Part shown: positions 45,478-56,764 of the stretch, piece after piece
How the letters are laid out: the number at the start of each line of letters is the position of its first letter
Numbering within the stretch: the first letter of the stretch is position 1
Assembly: GCA_030077755.1 (NCBI GenBank)
Contig: JAQJZZ010000007.1
Location: forward strand, 1,674,001 to 1,738,000
Reading direction: 5' to 3'
Origin: Filosporella fistucella
Lineage: Eukaryota > Ascomycota > Leotiomycetes > Helotiales
Length of the DNA stretch: 64,000 nucleotides
The notes under the pieces: model-generated
Databases searched by the model: none
Told to the model about the DNA's origin: nothing
The model's input: the letters and a program-made list of their open reading frames with translations, nothing else
Translations under genes and position numbers: made by a program

Positions 45478-47711
45478 ATGCCGCCGCTTCAAGGATTTTC
45501 AGACAATGCGTTTGTGTCACGTGATGATTGCATTTCCGCCACCTTCGCCCTCTTGGGAGCACTGCGACCTTATACATCTACGGCTGGCGCTAGAATCAAA
45601 CTTCCAATAGGAACCGCAGCCCATTTTGATGAAGTTGCTGCTCAGTTGGAGGGATTTGCTCGTCCTCTGTGGGGCGTTGGTGCGCTTCTTGCATCGGAAG
45701 CAGGATATGATGAACATGGACTCATCCTTCACAGTCTGAAAAGCTTTATTTCTGGTCTTGCTGCAGGTGTAGACAGTTCACTTCCTGGAGGTCCCGGTGG
45801 GGAGTTCTGGGGGGACATTAAGGATATGGATCAGAGGTATAAACTCTATTACAATGAAATATTTAAATTCTAATGCTAAATCAGAATGGTGGAAATGGAA
45901 ATTATTAGCTTTGCTATTCTTTCCGCGCCAGATGCTTTCCTGCCGCTTCCTGCATCCAAAGATGGTAGTGAAAAGGCTACTTCTCAGCGAGAAACTCGAG
46001 AGCGGGTTATAAAGTACCTGGATGGCATCAACGGAAAGGAAATGCCTCCGACAAATTGGTTGTGGTTTCGAGTGATGACGAATCTTGCCTTGGTGAAACT
46101 AGGAGCCTTTGAATACGCTGAGAAGAAAGCTTCCATGGACGCCGACCTCGACGTTCTTAACACGTACTATATTGGAGAAGGGTGGTCTAGCGATGGGACA
46201 TGGGGCGACAAGGGCCGACAAGCTGATTATTATTCAGGAAGCTTTGCAATCCAGTTTTCTCAACTGCTCTATGTCAAGCATGCAGCAACTCTTGACCCGG
46301 CACGGTGCGCAATATTTAAAGAACGCGCAACGCGCTTTGCCAGCGACTTCGTGCATTACTTTGATGACGAGGGTATTTGTCACTTTCATAGTCACTGCAG
46401 TGAATGCTGATCTTTGCAGGGGCAGCTATTCCATTCGGCCGCAGCTTAACCTACCGCTTCGCAATGGGCGGATTTTGGTCTGCATTTGCACTCGCAGAAG
46501 TCCCTTTGCCGGATGGCTTACTTCCTGGGCATGTCAAAGGACTTCTTTTGCGTCACCTCCGCTGGTGGGCTAAACAACCCGATATCTTTTATCCTGATGG
46601 TGCTTTGAACATCGGGTTCTGCTACCCGAACATGTATCTCAGCGAAGACTACAATTCGCCACAATCACCATATTGGTGTTTGAAGACACTTGTCGCCGTC
46701 GCACTCCATGCAGATCACGACTTTTGGCACTGCGAAGAACTACCTCATCCGCACTCCTTTACTGGAACTGCAAAAATAGGCCAAATGACACCTGTCGTAA
46801 AACTTTTAATGAAGCCATCTCAAATATTAGTCCACTCGCCAAACCATCACTTTCTTCTCAATTCAGGTCAATTTTGTCCCTGGCCTATAAAAGCAAGTGA
46901 AGCAAAATATTGTAAATTTGCTTATTCTTCAGCATTTGGCTTCAGTGTGCCTACAGGGACGCTTATCCAGCAACTCGTGCCGGACAATGCGCTAGCCGTC
47001 AGCGAAAATGCGGGCAAAACATGGATGGTAAGGTGGCAGAGCGAGGCCACCAAGTTCGGAGCTGCAGAAGTATATAGTGAGGGAACCCGAGTCGATGGTT
47101 TACCGACGTTGAGTAACTCCTGGGCACCATCAAAAACTTCGAAAGTCAAGGTCTGCACGACTCTCTTACCACCGACTGCGCTTTGGCCCGATTGGCATGT
47201 GCGAATTCATAAAATATCCTTCGCATCCAGGACTCAAACAGAGGAAGACATATTGTTTATCGAAGGGGGATTTGCTATTTACGGTCAGCAAAGGGATTCT
47301 GGCTTAGCTGTGCCTTCCTGCAAGCCTTTTGAAACTTCCATTCCATCACAAAGTGAGCTCGAAGGCACCGTTGTGGATGGTCCTTCTGCAATCATCTTTT
47401 CATCTTCAGGCGCTTCTGGGATAGTAGAGCTAGGCCTGTTCTCCTCAAAAGGAGTGATTTTGAAGCCTGATTCAAACACGAATTTGATCTCTCCACGGAC
47501 TCTTTTGCCCACGATTCAGCATTCGATTAACTCTACCCAATATACCCAGGTCAATGAAACATATACTATGATTGTTGGGGTTTTTGCGATGAGCAAGAAA
47601 GGGACAGGAGTAAATTCAAAGCAAGTGTTAGAGAAATGGAATGACAGGCCAGTTATAGTACTAGAAGGGCAGGAACGACCTATCCATGGTAAATTCATTG
47701 CAGTACAATGA
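45478..47711 (+). CDS. DUF2264 protein (GH154-like beta-glucuronidase candidate)
   Basis: Exons 45478-45836, 45885-46372 and 46420-47711 join over introns of 48 and 47 nt to give 712 residues with no stop. The N-terminal ~400 residues are a DUF2264 toroid: [20 protein letters not shown], then [44 protein letters not shown] broken into helices, and [20 protein letters not shown]. The C-terminal ~300 residues are beta-rich, as in other members. From memory, DUF2264 enzymes were placed in glycoside hydrolase family 154 after a gut-bacterial exo-beta-glucuronidase acting on arabinogalactan; that function is inferred here. There is no signal peptide at the chosen ATG. It diverges from the regulator pseudogene and converges with GH2. 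Confidence 0.85.
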
Positions 47712-49402
47712 CGAATAGCTTCTAGGAAATAGTAAGATGCTTCGGAGCTGGAGAGAATAAATGAAGTACTGGGCTGAGCATGAGTTAGATCTCTATCCTC
47801 GTGTGTTAATAAACATGTCATGTTATTGTATCTCCCCTGGATAGTACTTTGAATTCTATACTCTGTGTACCCATACGATATATATCTTTGGGTCTCACAA
47901 ACTTTATGTCAAATATCCTCAGCACCATGCTATTCTTTTTAGATAAGTAGATCGTTGGTCTATTATCAAGACAACCTTTTAAAGTATTGATAAGATGGTA
48001 ATTCTTTTGCATTACTGGAAACTGTGTTTCTTGGCCGGAATCTCGACACCTCCCAACCACCAATTTCACGTGATCTCGCACCGCCTTTGCTCAGGCTCAC
48101 TCCAGCCCGACTCACCTTCAGCTCATGTCTCCTCGGATCTGCTTAACCATCTCGCCATACATCCCAAATCTGTTCCTACTTTACTCTGACAATCTGGGCA
48201 GCTAGAACCCGTTCCTAGACAGTTATCCCAATCTACCTATATTTATGCAAATGCTATCGGTAGGACAATTGCTATTTTAGAAAACAAGATACGGAGTGGT
48301 TCTTATCGATGATATAAAACCGATCAATTTAACTGAATGGACGATAGAATTCTACACACTCGAAGGGAAAGAGTCGGAAACAGTATGTTGATACCGATCC
48401 CGTTGTGTGTCTGGCGAAACAGCGGAGGAAACGTCGATAACACCTGTTCAATAGCCAGAACTCTTGCCCGATAACACGGCGATTTCTTTCAAAGCAAAGT
48501 TCTCGTTAATTTCTAGGCAATAATCGAGAATAGAGCCTTCGTGTCCACTGGGGTATCTGTATCCGTAGCAGAAATAGAGTTGCTCAACAATGAAAAGTAC
48601 AGGCCGCACAGATGCACCCCAAGTCATCTGAGAGATTCCTGGACCGCTAAATGGGAAGCAAGAGTCAACGTAGTAGCAGAGGAGGTATAGGCTGTGAGTA
48701 ACTTACCACCACTTTCTTTTCAACAAAAGCTAATACATTCCACATGATACTGTTATAGCTCTTTGTCTGGTTCTCTCCTCCATAACTTCTATTATGAGAT
48801 TCCACGCCCCTCGTGGACTTTTTGACAGCTTCCGCACTTTTCTACAAAATAGTAAAGGTATCAAGAGAATAGATAAGTCACATGCCAGGGAGCCGACTAG
48901 AAGCACTTTGGAAAGGGTTTTAGACCGGATTATATATATAAGAAGCCTTACCCTGTCACTTTCTTCTTTATATATTTTATTTCCTTAGGAATAAACCTAT
49001 TACCTGAATCGCCTCCGCCTATGCACTCCCATCTACCTGTAGCACTTCTTTTCTCGCCCCCCGCAAAATGAACTCAGCTTCGCTTAAATTGTGCTTGTGT
49101 TGTTACAAAAATTGAGAAATAGAAAATATTTAAATTGGGGAGGTATGATTACTGGATTACCCTTTATAGTGTACTTGGATATAAATTGGTGTATAATGAG
49201 ATTTGAAACATGGAATATTGTGTTGGTTTGAAGAGTGGCCTTCTTACATTATATTTCTACAATAATACAATGCTCACTACTCTATTGCAAACGAGGAGTG
49301 TTTTCTGTCCAAGTTGTAATATTTGTTTGAATTGGTATATGATAAATGGCAGTTCTCAGACGAGAGATATTTTCACCTTATTATTTCCACCTGATTATGC
49401 CC
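47712..49402. other. Intergenic between convergent genes, with a diverged LTR copy
   Basis: This is the shared 3' region of the GH154-like and GH2 genes. It is AT-rich and has no gene, but carries a diverged relative of the solo LTRs at about 48851-49107. Confidence 0.5.
48851..49107 (+). mobile_element. Diverged solo-LTR-like copy C
   Basis: It shares spaced blocks with the solo LTR at 34032-34243: TATATAAGA, GAATCGCCTCCGC, ACTCCCATCTAC and a final GCTTGTGTTGTTACA. A possible 5-bp duplication AAAAT flanks it (48846-48850 and 49108-49112), but the left terminus is AGT rather than TGT and the region is AT-rich, so the boundaries are tentative. Confidence 0.5.
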
Positions 49403-52024
49403 CTAGCTAAACTGCAAGCTCACTTGCGCACCAGTAAGCCCATCTGCTGCAGCTGAAACGACCGCTTGACCCGAAGAATTAGAGCGCACAATGGCAAGGG
49501 CAAGTCCACTGAAAGCCTTCCGAGTTAAAGATGGGAATGCAGTAAAATCAGTCGGGTCACCGTTATCCGTTGCCACAATCTGACCCCCTGAACCTGAAAT
49601 CACGAACGTAACAGCGTTGTCAGCCTGAGGTACAAGATCCCCGTTATCATCGACCACCGAGACTGAGATGTAAGACAAATCATAACCATCGCCGTCGATT
49701 GTAGTACGATCGGCAGACATGATTAGCTTCGCGGGCGCGCCTACCGTCTTCTTGGTGTCAACTGCCCATTCAACGCCATTCTTGTACGCGACGGCACGTA
49801 AGTCGCCCGGCTGATAGGTTATATTGTCCCAGCGGAAACGATAAACTGATGGGGTACTCTTCTGCCTGCCCGCCGACTTCCCGTTAACAAACAGCTCGAC
49901 TTCGTCAGCGGCAGAGAAGACATGAACAGGCGTCACTTGACCAAGCCTGTCGGGCCAGTTCCAGTGGGGAAGTACATGCACCATGGGTACATCAGAGTGC
50001 CAGCGTGCTTGGTAGAGGTAGAAGCGGTCTTTTTTGAAACCGGCGAGGTCGATGATTCCAAAATAAGAGCTGCGGGCAGCATCGTATGGCGTGGGCTCCC
50101 CGAGGTAATCGAAGCCTGTCCAGACGAACTCGCCAGCAACGTAAGGGTATTTGTCTTGCTGGAAAAAGACTTTGTCAGGGGAGGCACCCCATGATGGGGC
50201 ATATAACTCGTAGGCACTGACTTGCATTGTTGTGTCATTTCCACCAGATCCTGCGCCGCCGACAACTGCGCTGTAAGCACCTGTTACTGGAAAGAGGTAT
50301 GTACCTCGTGTACTAAGGGCCGATGAAGATTCACTGGTCTCGATCATCTTATTTGGATATGTGGCATGGAAGCTGGGGAACGAAGAGGCATTCGAATTCC
50401 CGCGGCCCTCGCCCTGGTAATTCAAGCTCTCAACATCCAGAACATTGGCAAAAGCGTTCCCTGCTGAAGCTGAATTCATAGCAGCAGTAGCTGGCCGTGA
50501 GGGATCCTCAACGTGAATGATATCCTGCAGTAGCTTGCCCGTTGTGCCGCCTGCTGCACTTGTTTGTTCGGGGATTTCGTTTCCAAAACTCCACATGATG
50601 ACGGAGGGGTGGTTGCGATCACGTCTAATGAAAGACCTGAGATCTGGCTCCTTCCAGTCCGCAAAGATTAAATGAAAATCATTTGTCGTCTTTGCAGTGT
50701 CCCAACAATCAAATATCTCGTCCATAACCATGAACCCCATTCGATCGGCTAGTTCGAGCAGCTCCGGAGCAGGAGGATTGTGAGATGTACGAAGTGCATT
50801 GCTGCCCATCTCTTGCAGCATTTCTAATTGACGTTCAGCAGCTCGGACATGGAAAGCTGCGCCTAAGGCGCCGTGGTCATGATGATTGCAAGTACCCTGG
50901 ATACGCACGTGCTCCCCATTGACCAGAAGCCCCTTATTTGGATCATAGACGAGAGAGCGGATGCCGAAAGTGGTTTGGTAGGTGTCAATGACGGTACCAT
51001 TTGCACCCGTACCAGCAAATACGGTCGTTTTCGCAATATACAGCTTGGGACTTTGTGTCGGAGGTGGTCCCCAAAGTTGTGGATTTGTAACTGTCGTGGA
51101 GCTGTTGATGGTCGATTTCGCTCCTGACGCCACTGTGGCTTTTGCTTGCGGGAATGTGGCAACGGCAGCACCCTCGGCCTGGCCCGAGGCGGGATTTAGG
51201 ACGAACACCTCGGTCTTTACTTCAACATCACGGCTCGAAATTCCCTTGTTCTCGACATCAACAGCCAAGTTGATAGTAGCTACCTGAGCAGAGACCGATG
51301 GCGTCGTGATATAAGTGCCATATTGAGCTACGTGCACTGTGTCGACGGTCACAAGCCAGATGTTGCGGTAGAGGCCAGCGCCAGGATACCAGCGAGAGTT
51401 TTCCGGAGCATTATCGAGCCGGATGGCCAGCAGGTTTTCATCAGTAACCGTACTCAGATAAGGAGTCAGGTCTAGTCGAAAGGAGTTATACCCATACGGC
51501 CACCCGCCGACCAAATTGCCATTCAGCCAGACAGCTGCGTAGGACATGGCTCCATCGATATCCAAAAAGACACACTTTCCAGCTGCAGCCTTGGGTACCT
51601 GAAACGTTCGACGATACCAACCTACTCCGCCTACTGGCAAACGACCCATGCTGCCATCTCCAGAGCCAGGCGCGTTGAAAGGTCCTTTAATTCCCCAGTC
51701 ATGTGGGACATTGACTGTCTCCCAGGAACTATCATCAAAGGACGATTGCACATATTGCACGCTACTTCCTGGTGCAGTTCCTGAGGGGCGCTCATATTTT
51801 GTGCCGCTAATGAAGTTATTGGCTGCAGGAAGAATCCATGGTTTCAGCGTGGTATATGAGAGGGAGTCGGGATCTGAAGTAAAGCGAGAGAATCTCCAGT
51901 CGGCATTGAGACTAATCCGTTCGCGCCCTGCAACTGACGCTGCAGCTGTAGAAGTCCAGAACATCATCAACGAACTTAGTAAGATCACCTCGCAAGCATT
52001 ATACATCATCCGTTGGAGAGCCAT
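49403..52024 (-). CDS. Secreted GH2 glycosidase (beta-galactosidase/beta-glucuronidase type)
   Basis: An intronless 873-residue frame has its ATG at 52024. Residues ~10-30 form a hydrophobic leader (ILLSSLMMFWTSTAAASV), so it is probably secreted. The order is an N-terminal sugar-binding beta-sandwich (VNVPHDWGIKGPF, GVGWYRRTFQVP), an Ig-like domain, then a TIM barrel. In the barrel, NALRTSHNPPAPELLELADR, MWSFGNEIPE (Glu as acid/base) and MIETSES (Glu as nucleophile) are the catalytic marks, with GEFVWTGFDYLGEPTPYD closing the site. A DUF4982-like domain follows (LPHWNWPDRLGQVTPVHVFS) and then a C-terminal Ig-like domain. The layout is close to bacterial-type GH2 exo-enzymes. The substrate is probably a terminal beta-galactoside or beta-glucuronide; the sequence alone does not decide. 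It converges on the GH154-like gene. Confidence 0.93.
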   Translation of the reverse strand: MALQRMMYNACEVILLSSLMMFWTSTAAASVAGRERISLNADWRFSRFTSDPDSLSYTTLKPWILPAANNFISGTKYERPSGTAPGSSVQYVQSSFDDSSWETVNVPHDWGIKGPFNAPGSGDGSMGRLPVGGVGWYRRTFQVPKAAAGKCVFLDIDGAMSYAAVWLNGNLVGGWPYGYNSFRLDLTPYLSTVTDENLLAIRLDNAPENSRWYPGAGLYRNIWLVTVDTVHVAQYGTYITTPSVSAQVATINLAVDVENKGISSRDVEVKTEVFVLNPASGQAEGAAVATFPQAKATVASGAKSTINSSTTVTNPQLWGPPPTQSPKLYIAKTTVFAGTGANGTVIDTYQTTFGIRSLVYDPNKGLLVNGEHVRIQGTCNHHDHGALGAAFHVRAAERQLEMLQEMGSNALRTSHNPPAPELLELADRMGFMVMDEIFDCWDTAKTTNDFHLIFADWKEPDLRSFIRRDRNHPSVIMWSFGNEIPEQTSAAGGTTGKLLQDIIHVEDPSRPATAAMNSASAGNAFANVLDVESLNYQGEGRGNSNASSFPSFHATYPNKMIETSESSSALSTRGTYLFPVTGAYSAVVGGAGSGGNDTTMQVSAYELYAPSWGASPDKVFFQQDKYPYVAGEFVWTGFDYLGEPTPYDAARSSYFGIIDLAGFKKDRFYLYQARWHSDVPMVHVLPHWNWPDRLGQVTPVHVFSAADEVELFVNGKSAGRQKSTPSVYRFRWDNITYQPGDLRAVAYKNGVEWAVDTKKTVGAPAKLIMSADRTTIDGDGYDLSYISVSVVDDNGDLVPQADNAVTFVISGSGGQIVATDNGDPTDFTAFPSLTRKAFSGLALAIVRSNSSGQAVVSAAADGLTGAQVSLQFS

Positions 52025-52506
52025 TATTTACCGCAAGGCGCAAATAAGTACTTCGTACTTTGAAGAAGACTAAGAGCATACTTGACTCTTCTTATACTTG
52101 CGCGGTTTATTCTATTAGATCCCTTGTCCCAGTCTCTAGGTTCTATCCAGAGGTTCGAACTTCCCCTCACCCCCATTAATGACATACAAACCAGGAAGGT
52201 CTTACTTACGTCTCATTGGAGCGCTTTCGAATCCCGTCCGAATTGTTAAGATCTGCGCTGGATGCCGGCAGGGTAGTTACCAAAGTTGGTGCTCTATCTC
52301 CGTTCGAACATGTCGGCTAATTCGATGTGGTTGCGTCAGCCTATTGCTATCGAGTTTGTCCTTAGGCCCGACGGGACCCTTGAGATTACCGTTACTCCCA
52401 TCGGAGTAAATCTAAAAGAAGCGGCATATAAGATGAGTATCACGGTTGCTTCGTCTCTTCCATCGGTCTAAAATCAAGGTATAGATGCCAACCCCTCACT
52501 TGGCTT
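52025..52506. other. Upstream region of GH2 up to the LTR
   Basis: This region includes the GH2 promoter. Short frames near 52180-52470 have no recognised domain. Confidence 0.4.
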
Positions 52507-52729
52507 TATAACGACACGAGCACCGAGCTGCGGGGCAGTATATGGGAATACGATGCGGAGGCAATTCGGATACTATTAGGTCTACTACGAAGGAAACAAG
52601 AAAGATAAGGGCCAAAGTAAGGGATCAGAGCCTCTTATATACAGGAGCTAGCCCGGAACCCTCCCGTAGCTGGGTCTAAGCTTGCCAATGTCCATTGGTG
52701 TCACGTGCCATTCTCGTACCATCGTCACA
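52507..52729 (-). mobile_element. Solo LTR, copy B (inverted relative to copy A)
   Basis: Read on the minus strand it begins TGTGACGATGG and ends GTCGTTATA, and is nearly identical to copy A over about 200 bp, with a 10-bp insertion near its start. It is flanked by the perfect 5-bp duplication GGCTT (52502-52506 and 52730-52734). The terminal A in place of C fits a C-to-T change. Together with copy A it brackets the glycan-use cluster. Confidence 0.85.
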
Positions 52730-52734
52730 GGCTT

Positions 52735-54097
52735 GACTTTTCATTCTAATCTGTCGGATCTACCACAAAACGGTCGAGAAAGATCCTGGCTGCCATTGAG
52801 GTTCAGTATTATGTTTATTTGAGCACACCGTGTTGCGGCAGACAGGAGTTGAATGAGTGCTTAACAGATCGGTATGTGCTTGCTTACGTTGAAGTTAGAT
52901 TTTGCGAGGTTCGATGCGTTTGGCGCGGCTCTTGCGAACAGGACAGGGATCCAAAATCGGCCCCCCGAAAGAACCCCTCCCTGCCTTAATCTTTCCGACC
53001 TTACCTGGCGGCAGTCGTAGCCGAGGCGCCCAAACGAGTCACCGCTCTCTATCCGTGGGCTCATCACCTCCTTGGCTAACTTGCTCAGCCTGGTAAGGTT
53101 TGGCTCACCTAAAGCTCAGGCTAGAGCAGCTACACTTCCAAGTCTTAGGGTCAGCCATTGATGGCAAAATCTAAAAGTTGTAGCTATTTGTGCAACATTA
53201 GTGTATATCATGCCACAACTCCCGACTAGATGCAGGAAGGCGCAGGAAGGATGTGCCGAGAGATCGGGATGTAGAGCCGTCAGCGTTGGCGAAATTCCGA
53301 AAGCCATACTGTGATCTAGCGAGCATAAGTCGCAGAGAGGGGCTTGCGAGGAAGCAGCGACTGGTCACGAAGTCCGAGTGAACGGGAACAGCCATGCTAG
53401 CTGATGCCAAGTGGATCAATTGGTTTCTGAGACCCAAGCAGAAACGAGCCGTCCGGCCCAGTCTACCATGAGCCGCATCAAGCTTGCGGCTTGTGATTTC
53501 GCTGCTGCTCACCGATGCGGCATGCAGCTAGAAGACGAGTGCAATAGTTGGCAAGAATATTCCAATAGTTGCTTGTACCGGAAACCCGTTCATATCAAGC
53601 AGTCAGAAGCCATCCACCCTGTCTAATCAAGCTTTGTTTATATCATCAAGATATAGCACTCACACCCAATCAGAGATTTCGCCCTTTATTGGCGAAGTCG
53701 AGACTACTTTTGTTCCAACCAGAGTTCCTGGATATGCCTATTTGACCGCCACTATCTTTCAATTGATTGCGAAGAGTATTATAAAACGCTCAAGGCCCGA
53801 CCATCCGAGGATTAATTGAGTGGATATGCACTTGAGTGATTAGGCCAATGTGTAAATTGTCAACGATGCGTAAACTTTTGAAAATTCCACAATAGCATCA
53901 TTCTAACATAACTCAGTTGCCGCCCCAGCCGTTGGAGGATTTGGTCATATCCCTATTGATTGACAAACTGAGCTTGAAACAACTCAAAGAAGAGAACCCA
54001 ATTAAATAGATACCATTGACTCCTTGTGAACGAAAGCCCCGCCTAGGATGCTCGAACCAAAGAACACCAGGTAGACCGTATCCACATCTCACGACTC
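52735..54097. other. Intergenic, no gene seen
   Basis: Several frames of 60-105 codons lie here on both strands, but none has a start, splice sites and composition that together support a gene. Confidence 0.4.
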
Positions 54098-54966
54098 TCA
54101 ATCGAAATCCTCGTCAACCAATTTCAAGATAACATCATGAAGACAGAATGCTATACTCAAAGTACCGGTAATCAAAGGAACCAATTGCCCAACTGATGAG
54201 ATATCACCGAGGTCAACGACATGATTGACTCTGATAAGATGTTCAACAGTAGCGATCGTGAACACAATTATCACCAAGGAGACCCAAAATAGAACTATTT
54301 TTGTACACAATCGAGACTTGCCTATAACAACCTCATCGTCAGATAACGACAAAATGTACAAGTGCGACTAGCTAACTTACCCTCGTCAGATTCCTTTGAA
54401 TCTCGAGCCAGCTCAAAATCATGTTTTCTTGTCCTTCCCAAACTCCAGGCCAAGGCGACCGTCGGAACCACGATACTAACAATAGATATGGCTTGGCCAA
54501 GCTTACTGAACCATCCAGTAATCGATGTTGAGCCCCAGAAAGCGACGGAGGTACAAGGTGTCTTGGGTAATCCATACGCTCCAGTGAACCAAAACCAACA
54601 GCCATATGCCCCAAACGCACTATACAGCAATGGGCGAGCTATCCCAGCAATGGTACCAAGCTGAAGGATACCACGCCAGGACAAACTTGGCAAAGGCCCA
54701 ACAAGAAGCCAAAGAGTGATGATGATTTCCACGGCATTCGTCTCCTTTCCCGTGGTGACAAAGCCAAGGCCAGCAAAGACTGCGATTTGCATCAGCATTG
54801 CTAGACTACTTGCGGAGAGTTCCTTCTCTGGCAACAGAACTGTCGTTATGATTGTTGCAAACCATTGCTGGTAGAGCCCGATCCGAATGCCAGGACCATA
54901 CAAGTCTGGATTACCTGACCAATCACAGCTCGTCCCATTTCCAATGGCTATTGTTCCGTTTTGCAT
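54098..54966 (-). CDS. Multi-pass membrane protein of unknown function, paralogue 1
   Basis: Exons 54381-54966 and 54098-54321 join over a 59-nt GT-AG intron to give 269 residues from ATG 54966. I do not recognise the family. The N-terminus carries CDWSGNPDLYGPGIRIGLYQ, followed by about seven hydrophobic helices. The last helices follow VEHLIRVNHVVDLGDISSVG and QLVPLITGTLSIAFCLHDVI, and the tail is acidic (LKLVDEDFD). The same N-terminal C-x4-N-x-D-x-YG-x-G-x-RIG-x-Y motif and the C-terminal NH...S.. QL(V/I)P pattern occur in the neighbour at 55.7 kb, so the two are diverged duplicates. A plasma or internal membrane location is expected; transport or sensing roles are only guesses. Confidence 0.8.
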
Positions 54967-55686
54967 GGCTGTAAGCGTCTATGGGCTGCTGAAATTTACG
55001 ATAGAGTAAGTGACGATTCTGGGCTATGCTACCACACAGCAGACTTCCAGGTGAAATAATGTAGAATTTGAGAAGAATGTGCCAAATATCGGTCATGGGC
55101 TCGTGTACCTAGCATTTATGCTGGTTGAAAATTTGACCTAACTCGATCTCGATCTCGATCATATGCTAGCCCTACAATTGTTCCCAAGTTCAATAAAAGC
55201 AGTCTGCAGTTACATCCCGTCCCGCGATAGCTCCTGAAAGGTAGACTTGGCCGTGTGGGCGCAAAGCTGAAATATTTAATGCGATGGCTGACATTATACT
55301 GGGGGTTGATTGGCCACACCTCACAGGGAGAATTTGAGGCTTGAGCCGACAACTCAGACGACCAGCTTTTCTCTCCAGGAATGGCAACAACGGACAGCAC
55401 ATATGCTTCCTTCTCATAAATCCCCTTTAATTTGGTTACACGCATACTTCTATGTCTCGAGTGCAGCCCAGGGCGGTTCACCGAGTAGACCGATTGCGGA
55501 ACAAATCCCTCAGAGCTAAACAAGGCTGACTCCCACACATTTGTGTTCCAAAAAGCAATATCAAGCACTCGGTTAATTCCGTCCTGCTTTTCCGAGAATC
55601 ATATAACGGCTCGGAAGACAAGACCTTCTATAGAAACGATAACAACGCTCGCGCATCAACCACCTAGAAGCACAAAGACATTCACC
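54967..55686. other. Divergent promoter region of the membrane-protein pair
   Basis: This 720-bp stretch separates the head-to-head paralogues. Short antisense frames near 55116-55568 have no recognised feature. A GATCTCGATCTCGATC repeat lies near 55145. Confidence 0.4.
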
Positions 55687-56764
55687 ATGGCGGACTTAGA
55701 CTGCTCCATAGATGGTAATAGCGACTTCTACGGTTTAGGTCTCCGCATCGGGTTCTACCTGACCATCATCGCCTCCTGGCTCTCCAAACTATATCTTCGA
55801 GAAGTCTTCAGCTCAATGCAAATCTCAACATTGGCACTCCTACTCGCCAACTTGATTGCACTATGTAGTGCGGCACGAAATCCGGACGCAGACCTCCATG
55901 CCGTCGAAGGTTGCGTTATGTTCTATCTCCTCATCATGCAGTTCATGCCTGCTGCAAGTCTCCCAAAGGGCAAGTGGATGGGCGGGTTGGATGCTCCATC
56001 TACATTGCTATTCTTCTTGAGCATTGCGTTCAAACCACGTAAGCAGCGAACTCCTTTGTTCATCATCTTCGCTGCTCCTTCAATTTGGTTTTGAGAACTT
56101 CCCAACGGGCGTTCCATCAACTTCGGCTCCTATGATTAATTGTAGAAGGGGTGCTAATCTGTTGTAGTGTGGGCTTGGTATTGGATCAAGGGTGTTTATT
56201 TCTGGAAACCTTCGCCGTGCGGGAAAGAGTATGCTTTCTTCTTCACTCGGGTCAATCTCGTTGGGGGGTTTCGAATCTTACTGATCATCATCTGGGTGAC
56301 TCTGTCTGTATGGTCTGTTCGAAACTTGTATTATTTCTTCCGGTACTGTGCACGTAAGTTCACACTCCTCACATCATGGTCAATTGTAGACTTTAGAATC
56401 TCGACATGCTTGGAAACTTGTGCTGATATACTGCATCAAAGATATGAGCGACGAAAACGCCGAGGACAACGAAAAGATCATGAAAGGGGAGCTCCGACAA
56501 CTACTTCGGGCTCCCCTCAGCTTTTTTGTGTCTATTATCGCGGTCGAGTTGACGATTCACTTCAACCACATCAAAGGTGTTCATTCACTTCGATCCACTA
56601 GCCAGTTGATCCCATTCGTTAATGGGCTGGGTCAACTGCTGTTTGTTATCTTTCAGTTACGCTTTGGAGACACTGACACTAAAAAAGTATCTTACCCATC
56701 TCTGGGTGGAGATCTCGCTGCCCGCATGAATTTAGCTTCTGCCATATCTAGAGCTCCTCGGTAA
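55687..56764 (+). CDS. Multi-pass membrane protein of unknown function, paralogue 2
   Basis: Exons 55687-56038, 56168-56353 and 56442-56764 join over GT-AG introns of 129 and 88 nt to give 286 residues. The ATG at 55687 gives MADLDCSIDGNSDFYGLGLR, aligned with the N-terminus of its divergent neighbour. Hydrophobic helices follow (FYLTIIASWLSKLYL, TLALLLANLIALCS, ILLIIIWVTLSVWSV and others), and a hydrophilic segment (MSDENAEDNEKIMKGELRQ) precedes the last helices. The C-terminal part includes HFNHIKGVHSLRSTSQLIPF, matching the neighbour's pattern. Intron number and length differ from the paralogue, so the duplication is not recent. The function is unknown. Confidence 0.8.

Noticed and set aside
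52145..52175. GGTTCGAAC resembling a tRNA T-arm
   Set aside because: The flanking bases do not pair as a T-stem, and no D-arm, anticodon arm or acceptor stem is found upstream.
34032..52729. A giant cargo-carrying element (Starship type) spanning the cluster
   Set aside because: No DUF3435 tyrosine recombinase gene is visible at either end, and the flanking LTRs have different target duplications, so they are separate insertions.
53198..53512. A 104-codon minus-strand frame right of the solo LTR
   Set aside because: No recognised motif and no supporting splice structure.
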